Shown here piece by piece: positions 56,123-64,000 of a stretch of DNA of 64,000 bases. Every line of letters starts with the position of its first letter. Positions within the stretch are counted from its first letter, which is position 1. Location of the stretch: positions 29,065,439 through 29,129,438 of the forward strand of contig CM050450.1 of NCBI GenBank assembly GCA_027563935.2, in the 5' to 3' direction. The stretch comes from Costus lasius. Taxonomy: Eukaryota; Streptophyta; Magnoliopsida; Zingiberales; Costaceae. The translations under genes were made by a program, and so were the position numbers. The notes under the pieces were generated by a model. It had not been told where the DNA came from. It did no database searches and saw nothing but the letters and a program-made list of their open reading frames with translations.

Positions 56123-57832
56123 TGTTGGGGTATGCCCTTAAGGCTAATGTTTGAGGCCTTGGGATTGTATCAGTATCATGTAATAAACTCTTATGTTTAT
56201 AAAGGCATGGTAGTTATTCAGTTTGTTACCTTGTCTGCTGTAATAAGTGTACTTCTGAATAATGTCTCAAAGCTGTTCAGCTGGGCTGACATGCTGTAAA
56301 GTCCTTAGTCGAAATATCTTGGTGAACATGAGACAACCTTGATATGATTGAGACTAATATGTGTTCTAATCTTATAGGATGCTTCGAGCATGGAATAAGA
56401 TGTAGACTCATGGGTACATTGGATGTACTGGACAGACCCTACTAGGATATTCAATTGTTTGTCACAATGTGAATAATCCTTGTTTGCATCAAGTGGCACA
56501 TGTCCTCTGACTTGAGATCACTTGTGTTTCTAAATGATGATTGTCATTGTTTTGAGGTTGTTCAATATCATTTGAAACATAATGGTTATAGACTATCTTG
56601 GATAATGATCATGAGTCAGGTTAGGGCACTAGTGATAGATACAGGATTGCCGTCTCCTTGTTTAAGGAGTGTGATGTTCTAAAGGGGCCCCCCTTGAATG
56701 AGATGATTGAGAAAGTGTATGGCCATACCCAGGTGACAGTGTTCATCTGATCTAATCATGCTCGTAATATTGGAGTTACAAGCTTGACTTGCTTGTCCAA
56801 TAAGAACATCCAGTGGCAAAGGATATATGCATGCCTTGTGAAGTTGATTCACACTTATGCTATGGTTTGGGTGTAGTCTTGGAAGACTCTTTCCTTTATA
56901 TCGGGAGACAGTGATGTGTTGCTAGATACCCCTCACTGATCGTGATAACGAAAGTTATCGTTACCGACATTTAAAGGAAACCCTCAGGGTCGCACAATTT
57001 GATGATATGGCTTACTTGAGTCAGATCGTGTGGACTGAATTATTTGGGTTCAGTTTAAAGGGATTATAAGCTCTGATTATAAGTGAGATCTGGTCTAATC
57101 ATGTTTGATTGATTAGGGCTTGAGATCGGTAAGCTTTGATCGAGAGAGTTGATGCTAGATCGGTGAGATCAGAAGCATCAGGAGATGAACGGTTGGATCT
57201 GGAGCCTTAGGGTTTAACGGTGATCTAAACCAATGCTTGGGTTAATTGATCTTTGAACCAAAATTGAAATGCATTCGATTTGCTTGAACCGGTTCACATG
57301 TGTGAACGCTTGGTTCATTGGTTGAAAGCGTTTTCTTTGATCGGTTATGAGATCATGGTGCATGATTTCCATTTATGGAAAGTGATGAAGGCCTCAACGC
57401 CTTAACGCCCAAAACGCCTCTACACCTCAACGTCAAGGCGTTCGCTTGGTGGTGAACGCACATACTCTCGTGGATTGAGGTAGTTGACGAAGAGGAGGTC
57501 TCGGTGAAGGCACCAAGCGATCTCATCCCTTCCATACGTCAAGGACACCTTGGGCACTTGCTAGCACAAGGAACGCCAAAGGAAGTAGGCGGCATCTTCT
57601 TGTGTGCGTCAACTTTGGAGAAGGTTCATTTGCGCCTTTGCTTCCAAGGCTCCATCAAACCGATGGCTATGGTATGAGATCTTCTTTCGATCTTTACAAC
57701 GTCTTAAGGTTGATCATATGAACATATATTCATGCGATCTTGATAAAACCCTAATTCCGCTGCTAAAAGAATTTACATGCGCCCCCTTTAGGGTTTGATC
57801 TGCTTGCGCTCCCCCTCAAAGGGGACCCTTCA
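56123..57832 (+). repeat. E6 3' LTR
   Basis: 1710 bp, pair of 48714-50423. Hairpin at 56944-56959 (loop GAAA), dyad GTATGGCCATAC at 56717-56728, CTAGCA-loop hairpin at 57557-57570. Followed by the target copy gcatg. Confidence 0.94.
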
Positions 57833-58501
57833 GCATGATGCATGGCAATCGATTTTTCTAAAACTAGAAAAATTAGGGTTTCTTGTTTCTATCATCCTCT
57901 CAATCTCTTTTGGAATTTTTGGACTATTTTTCTTGTTTGATTTAAAGATCAAAGGCGCACGTAATTTTGTCAAGTAGTGCAGGCATTGTGTCTTCAGACT
58001 GGCCAAGTCTCTTGATCTGACAAAATTGCCAGCCGAAAGGACCTCTGAAATCATCAGGAAAAATAAATCGCAATAAACCAAAAGACTTGTGAGAAGAAGA
58101 TGAGAAAAAGAAACTGGTTTTGTGAAAAAGTAAAATTTCAGATTTTATGTTTTTCATGAGCATGTAGAATTGCATGAGTAAATACCTTGATTGTGCATGA
58201 TGTTGTGATCATTAATCAAGCCCCCCCCCCTCGTTGCATGCCTGCGATGTATCCTCGTGAGGCCTGCATGCCGCTTTTCTTTTTGCTTTTGACTAAGAAG
58301 AAGACTAGGGTGGCGCATGTACTTGGACAGTGGCGCAACAAGCATCAAAGAAAGAGGCGCAAGCCTGCTTAGTGGCGCAAGTTAGGCTTGGCCGAACCCT
58401 TGGGTTTGAGAGCTAGCTAACTTGGCTTCTTGCATTGTGGCGCATCCTCATTGGAGGAAGACCATGGCATTGGCCGAACCTATGGGGAACTCTGAAAGTG
58501 T
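57833..58501 (+). other. Family B element leader, resumed after E6
   Basis: Joins the leader at 48713 once E6 and one target copy are removed. It includes a run of twelve C (about 58208-58219) and four TGGCGCA motifs at about 58311-58443, as in family B LTRs. No supportable coding frame; small frames at 57830-58348 lack any similarity I recognise. It is cut by the E7 LTR at 58502 (left flank agtgt). The rest of this family B element would lie beyond the window. Confidence 0.6.
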
Positions 58502-59710
58502 TGTTGGGGTATACCCTTAAGGCTAATGTTTGAGGCCTTGGCATTATTTCAGTATCATGTCTAAACTCTATGTTTATAAAGGCAATGGTTGTTATTCAGG
58601 TTGTTACATCATCTGCTGCAATATGTATACTTCTGAATAATGTCTCAATGCTGTTCAGCTTGGCTGACATGCAGTTTTGTCCTTAGTCGAGATATCTTGG
58701 TGAACATGAGACAGCCTTGATATGATTGAGACTAATATGTGTTCTAATCTTATAGGATGCTTCGAGCATGGAATAAGATGTAGACTCATGGGTACATTGG
58801 ATGCACTGGACAGACCCTACTTAGGATATTCAATTGCTTGTCACAATGTGAATAATCCTTATATGCAAACAAGTGGCATATTTCCTCTGACTTGAGATCA
58901 CTTGTGTTTCTAAATGATGATTGGCATTGTTTTGAGGTAGTTCAATATCATTTGAAACATAATGGTTATAGACTATCTTGGATAGTGAGCATGAGTCATG
59001 TTAGGGCACTAGTGATAGATATAGGATTGCCGTCTCCTTGATTGGAGTGTGATGTTCTATAGGGGCCCCCTGTATGAGATGATTGAGAAAGTGTATGGCC
59101 ATACCCGGATGACTATGTTTCATCTGATCTAATCATTCTCATCATATTGGAATTACAGGCTTGACACGCTTGTCCAATAAGAACATCCAGTGGCAAAGGA
59201 AACAATATGTCAAGTGACTTGGGTTCACACTTGTGCTGTGGTTTGGGTGTAGTCTTGGAAGACTCTTTCCTTTATATCGGGAGACAGTGATGTGTTGCTA
59301 GATACCCCTCACTGATCATGATAACGTAAGTTATCGTTACCGACATTTAAAGGAAACCCTTAGGGTCGCACAATTTGATGATATGGCTTACTTATGTCAG
59401 ATCGTGTGGACTGAATTGTTTTGGTTCAGTTTAATGGATTTAAACTCTGATTGTAAGTGAGATCTGGTCTGATCATGTTTGATTGATTAGGGCTTGAGAT
59501 CGGTAAGCTTCGATCGAGAGATTGGATGCTAGATCGGTGAGATCAAGAGCATCAAGAGATGAATGGTCAGATCTTGAGCCTTTTGGTTTAATGTGATCTG
59601 GATCAAGGCTTGTCTTAATTTGGTCCTTGAACCAAATGAAATGAACCGGCTCATCAAGTGAGCGCATGGTTCAAGGGGAGAGGAAATTGCGATCGTTCAC
59701 TTGGTGTGAA
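58502..59710 (+). repeat. E7: family A LTR interrupted by E8
   Basis: Starts TGTTGGGGTATACCC and matches the first 1.2 kb of family A LTRs, with the GATAAC hairpin at 59320-59335 (loop GTAA) and the dyad. At 59710 it is cut by the start of another family A LTR. The rest of E7 must lie right of the window. Whether E7 is a solo LTR or a full element cannot be told. Confidence 0.9.
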
Positions 59711-61395
59711 TGTTGGGGTATGCCCTTAAGGCTAATGTTTGAGGCCTTGGGATTGTAACAGTATCATGTATAAACTCTTATGTTTATAAAGGCAATGGTT
59801 GTTATTCAGTTTGTTATATTATCTGCTGCAATATATATACTTCTGAATAATGTCTCAATGCTGTTCAGCTGGGCTGACATGCAGTAAAGTCCTTAGTCGA
59901 TATATCTTGGTGAACATGAGACAGCCTTGATATGATTGAGACTAATATGTGTTCTAGTCTTATAGGATGCTTCGAGCATGGAATAAGATGTAGACTCATG
60001 GGTACATTGGATGTACTGGACAGACCCTACTAGGATATTCAATTGCTTGTCACAATGTGAATAATCCTTGATTGCAACAAGTGGCACATTTCCTCTAACT
60101 TGAGATCACTTGTGTTTCTATATGATGATTGTCATTGTTTTGAGGTGGTTCAATATCATTTGAAACATAATGGTTATAGACTATCTTGGATGGTGAGCTT
60201 GAGTCATGTTAGGGCACTAGTGATAGATATAGGATTGCCGTCTCCTTAATTGGAGTGTGATGTTCTAAAGGGGCCCCCCTGGATGAGATGATTGAGAAAG
60301 TGTATGGCCATACCCAGGTGACAATGTTCATCTGATCTAATCATGCTCATCATATTGGAGTTACAGGCTTGACACGCTTGTCCAATAAGAACATCCAGTG
60401 GCAAAGGAATCATGTATGCCTAGTGAGTTGATTCACACTTGTGCTGTGGTTTGGGTGTAGTCTTGGAAGACTCTTTCCTTTATATCGGGAGACAGTGATG
60501 TGTTGCTAGATACCCCTCACTGATCATGATAACGTAAGTTATCGTTACCGACATTTAAAGGAAACCCTTAGGGTCGCACAATTTGATGATATGGCTTACT
60601 TAAGTCAGATCGTATGGACTGAATTGTCTTGGTTCAGTTTAAAGGGATTTAATCTCTGATTGTAAGTGAGATCTGGTCTGATCATGTTTGATTGATTAGG
60701 GCTTGAGATCGGTAAGCTTCGATCGAGAGAATGGATGCTAGATCAGTGAGATCAGCAGCATCAAGAGATCAACGGTCAGATCAAGAACCTTAGGGTTTAA
60801 TGTGATCTGGACTAATGGCTTGGGTTAATTGGTTTTTGAACCAAACCAAATTGAACCAGCTCATTGAGTGAGCGCATGGTTCAAGAAGAGATGAGTTTGC
60901 GCATGGGGTGAACCCATGGTCGCATGAACGTTTGGGGTTTACTATTTTTTGAAGCCATGACTTCTAAACGTGGGAGCGCCTCACATTCACGCCTAAGACA
61001 CTCTAATCGCTCGCCTCTCCTTTCTCGGGTCGCCAACAAGAGCTCTCTTGTGTGTGGTGAAGAGGTTGACGAAAAGGAGAAGGAAGAAATCGCCAAGCAA
61101 AGGATTCTCTTCTCTTCCATACGACAAGGACTCCTTAGAACCTTGCTAGCACAAGGAGCACTAAGGGAGTAGGCGATCACATCTTGTGTGCGTCTTCTCT
61201 GGAGGGGAGCGACTTCACTCTCTACTTCCAAGTCGCCATCCATACAATGGCATCGGTATGATTTCTTCTCTGATATTTGAAATCGATTTTGTTGATCATA
61301 TTACATGCATAGATCTTAGAAACCCCTTCCGCTGCATCAAAGCCTTCATATGCGCCTATTAGGGTTTCGCCCTCCCCTTGTAAAGGGGACTTTCA
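59711..61395 (+). repeat. E8 5' LTR
   Basis: 1685 bp, TGTTGGGGTATGCCC to GGGGACTTTCA. Hairpin at 60528-60543 (loop GTAA), CTAGCA-loop hairpin at 61141-61156 with stem CCTTG/CAAGG. Confidence 0.92.
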
Positions 61396-61397
61396 AT

Positions 61398-61410
61398 TGG
61401 TATCAGAGCC
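61398..61410 (+). other. E8 primer binding site (initiator Met tRNA)
   Basis: TGGTATCAGAGCC, an exact 12-base match to the initiator-Met tRNA complement, two bases after the LTR end. Confidence 0.9.
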
Positions 61411-63205
61411 GGTTTTTGCATGTTTATATGATTGCTTAAGGCTTTGTGATCCTTGTTTGTGTATGACTGCTTAGATCTCTAACATGCGAAAAATTACATG
61501 TTAAGTTGTTGCATATGCACAATCTTGATTCTTGTTTACTTAGCGCATGTTTGTGGGCGCATAGTTGTTTTTTTCTCAAACATTTCATGACTTGCGCGCC
61601 TACATTAGATCTAAGAGCGCCTACTATAAACCCTTAGACGGGTTGATAGGGTTGAAGTCACAGTCTAGGAAAGATCCAACCAGTCTGATCAGACCATCTG
61701 ACAGCCTAGATGGGTCGACCAGATGGCACCTGTGCGCAAGCACAAGGTGGCTATAGGTCGACTGCAGACAGGTGTGTAGCGAGGTCTGGTTGAGACAACT
61801 AGTGAACACGCATGAGTTAGGCCCAGGGTCACACCCGCTTGCTAAAACTCATGTAGGTTGTTCAGCCCTAGCGCATGCATGATTGACCATTGGGTCAACT
61901 CAAGTCAGTTAGGACTTGGTGCATGCAAGGGCAGTGGATCTGACTAGCTGATGAGTGGATCCCTATTAATGGACCGTTGTAAGGTAGTAGGGCACATAAG
62001 AAAAATAAAATGGATTTCAATGGGGTTTTGAAAAAAATTTTATTTTATGGATCACATGTTGATTGATGCCATCTGCTTGTCTATTTCATCTTATGTGGGA
62101 CGCCTAATTAATGTGTGCTGTGCTGGGGCCTGCGTGCCTGTCTTAAAGATGTAAATTAATTAATGTGATCTGCGCATCACATGTTATTTAATTTATTAAA
62201 TGTAATTGACCTGCGAGTCAATCTTGTCTAGATAGATTATTTTGTAATTTAATCAAACAAGAGCACAGAGCACACTTGGCAGAGGTGCATGCAGCAGTGG
62301 CTTGACCAGGTGGGAGGTCCAGGGTTCGACTCTGGGACCAGGCGCATTTACCTGGTGGGCGCACCTGAGCTGCAGTGGGCGCTTGGGCCCTGGGTTGGGC
62401 CAGATAAGGAGCAAAAGACCCATGAAGAAAAGCAAGTGAAGACTTAAGTTTAATTTAAGGTCTAACTTAGGCTTAATGGGCTTTTACCACATAAGATCAA
62501 CATGCTTTCTATTTATTGCTTTTATAATTAGAATTGCATGAGTTTATCTTCTGCTATCACCATAGGAATTGCATGATAGTGAAGAAGATAAAAGACCGTT
62601 AAAATCCAACGCTAAAATATCAAGCTCGTAAGCCTTCTGACGCGAAACCTCACTGTTCTGATTATCGTTGGAGCCGTGTTGTACCCACTCAGTGGGCACG
62701 TCCATCTATCTTCAGACGGTGCGCGATTACACCTGTGTGTTACAGAGAAGGGATTTATCGCTTCTCGTTGCTCAGCATAGCACGTGGTGGTCCAGGGAGT
62801 AGGTCGGGTCAGCTTGACCATGTAGGCTACATATGTGGCGCATATGGTAGCACATGGAGGCAGCCATCTGTGGGGTCAGAGATTGTGTTGTACCAACTCA
62901 GTTGGCACAGTCTGCTGGATTGCCCAGATGAAGGGGAATCGCACGGGTTGGCGATTGGCAGGGACTGCCTACCAGAAATTAGTGCTAGTACTCTCTGTGC
63001 ATCTTATCTCGCCTGAGCGGGACGCGGAGACCAGGTATGAAATCTGGATCCCATCTCACTAAAAGAGTTCTACTCTTTCGGGCTGTTTTGCTGGATTTTT
63101 CAGCTAGATAAAATAGTGAGAAAAAGAATCTTTCTTAAGTCCTGATCGATTCTTAACATTGATACTGACCTTGCTGTTCTTGCATTGTTGTAGATACCTG
63201 CAGCA
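61411..63205 (+). other. E8 untranslated leader
   Basis: Collinear with the E6 leader. tRNA-like segment at 62291-62339 between aggtgcat and aggcgcat. The 128-codon frame of E2 and E6 is open here too but lacks the ATG (GTAAGCC where the others have ATGCC). Predicted intron 63035-63193 with donor CAG|GTATGA. Confidence 0.85.
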
Positions 63206-64000
63206 ATGAACACCATGAGCTTCAATGTGCGATCCCTACTGGAAAGGGAGAAGTTTGCTGGGCCAAACTTCTCAGACTGGTACGGACACCTTAAGATTGT
63301 TCTTAAGGCAGAGAGGAAACTGTATGTCCTCGAGACGGCTGTGCCGCCTCAACCCGCTGCGAACGCCGCAAGGGCGGTTCGTGAAGCTTATGAAAAGCAC
63401 GTCAATGATAGCATTGATGTCGCTTGCCTGATGCTAGCGTCTATGACGCCACCGCTGCAGCGTCAGCATGAGGATATGTCGGCTATACAAATTATAGCGA
63501 ACCTCAAGATGCTGTATGCTGCACAGGCGAGGACAGAACGCTATAATCTGACCAAGCTTTTCTTTCAGAGCAAACTGGCTGAAGGGAGCCCAGTGGGAGC
63601 TCACGTGCTCAAGATGATTGGGCACAAGGAGGCTCTAGAGAAACTGGGGCATACCATCAATCAGGAGCTTGCTGTAGACATTATTCTGCAGTCTCTCCCG
63701 CCCTCTTTCGATGCGTTCATCATTAACTTTAATATGAACAAAATCGACAGTACTCCGGCAGAGCTGCTGAATATGCTCTTGACTACTGAGGAGACTCTGA
63801 AGGGAAAGCCTTCGACCTCTGTCTTAATGGTTCCTTCTAGGAACAAGAAGAAGGGGAAGAAGGGCAAGGCCCCCGTCAAGAGTTACAGCAAGGCTCTGAA
63901 GCAAAAAGTTAAGCGGTCTAAGGAATACAGATGTTTCCACTGTGGCCAGCTAGGTCACTGGAAAAAGGACTGTAAAGCGCTCCAAGGAGACAAGAGGGGA
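63206..64000 (+). CDS. E8 copia gag (gag-pol start, partial)
   Basis: Open to the window edge, about 265 codons. Two in-frame ATGs: 63206 (MNTMSFN) and 63215, the position used in the other copies; E6 has ACG at the first. The product matches the E6 gag closely through the zinc knuckle CFHCGQLGHWKKDC near 63935. A difference is Cys-to-Ser in KIDSTPAELL. Whether the pol part is intact cannot be seen. Confidence 0.92.
   Translation, partial: MNTMSFNVRSLLEREKFAGPNFSDWYGHLKIVLKAERKLYVLETAVPPQPAANAARAVREAYEKHVNDSIDVACLMLASMTPPLQRQHEDMSAIQIIANLKMLYAAQARTERYNLTKLFFQSKLAEGSPVGAHVLKMIGHKEALEKLGHTINQELAVDIILQSLPPSFDAFIINFNMNKIDSTPAELLNMLLTTEETLKGKPSTSVLMVPSRNKKKGKKGKAPVKSYSKALKQKVKRSKEYRCFHCGQLGHWKKDCKALQGDKRG

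Larger units (their letters stand above)
48714..57832 (+). mobile_element. Complete copia family A element E6
   Basis: 9119 bp, two LTRs of exactly 1710 bp, primer site, leader, intact 1294-codon frame and purine tract. The target duplication gcatg is exact at 48709-48713 and 57833-57837. About 9 differences between the LTRs (for example 48803/56212, 49109/56518, 49230/56639, 49314/56723, 49791/57200, 50347/57756), about 0.5%. It lies in the leader of a family B element, so it is younger than that element. With E2 it is the best candidate for an autonomous copy here. Confidence 0.96.
59711..64000 (+). mobile_element. Copia family A element E8, 5' half (partial)
   Basis: 5' LTR, primer site, leader and the start of gag, running off the window edge. 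Inserted into the LTR of E7; the left flank gtgaa (59706-59710) should recur after its 3' LTR. The coding part seen is open. Confidence 0.92.

Noticed and set aside
58208..58219. Run of C residues in the family B leader
   Set aside because: A simple homopolymer, possibly length-uncertain in assembly; no function can be inferred.
1..64000. Host genes, CRISPR arrays, bacterial operons, rRNA, satellite or telomere repeats
   Set aside because: None seen; every long frame belongs to a retrotransposon, and the repeats are LTRs or element-internal.

Overview
The window is plant nuclear DNA made almost entirely of nested LTR retrotransposons; I found no host gene, structural RNA gene or bacterial/organellar segment. 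The evidence for a plant with a large, repeat-rich genome is: several Ty1/copia elements of one family (called family A here, LTRs about 1.7 kb, initiator-Met-tRNA primer sites), a second copia family (B, LTRs about 2.0-2.3 kb), and an Athila-type Ty3/gypsy element with an Asp-tRNA primer site and an ATHILA ORF1 reading frame. Athila elements are plant specific. The species cannot be told from the sequence.

Layout. 1-4677: 3' half of a decayed family B element (pol remnant and 3' LTR). 4678-6503: a decayed ATHILA ORF1 fragment and two minus-strand pieces of B-like LTRs. 6504-46665: one Athila-like element on the plus strand. Its 5' LTR starts at 6504 and its Asp-tRNA primer site is at 41738, so the LTR is split over 35 kb by copia insertions: a solo LTR A (6667-8384, TSD tttta) and a stack at 9127-41173. 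In the stack, element E3 (minus) carries E2 (9226-18319, minus, TSD gaaaa) in its 3' LTR and E4 (22903-31951, minus, TSD ctccac) in its coding region. The 5' LTR of E3 is fused by a deletion with filler DNA to E5 (plus), which has lost its own 5' LTR. After the stack come Athila gag, protease, a palindromic repeat array and ORF1; reverse transcriptase and integrase are missing. 46666-58501: a family B LTR, primer site and leader, split by E6 (48714-57832, plus, TSD gcatg). 58502-64000: a family A LTR (E7) broken by E8, whose LTR, leader and gag run off the right edge.

Coding capacity. E2 and E6 each keep an uninterrupted 1294-codon gag-protease-integrase-RT-RNase H frame, identical-length LTR pairs differing by only about 7-9 bases (counted by eye), primer site, polypurine tract and target duplications, so both look young and possibly autonomous. 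E5 has one nonsense codon; E3 has two plus a lost start; E4 has five nonsense codons, two frameshifts and a lost start. E8 gag is open to the window edge.

The most interesting signals are non-coding: LTR hairpins whose stems change on both arms between families while position and loop type are kept, a probable 159-bp intron in the family A leader, paired leader hairpins, a tRNA-like (box A/box B) segment between direct repeats that E2 lacks, and the E3/E5 breakpoint with templated filler. LTR divergences and counts were estimated by eye.
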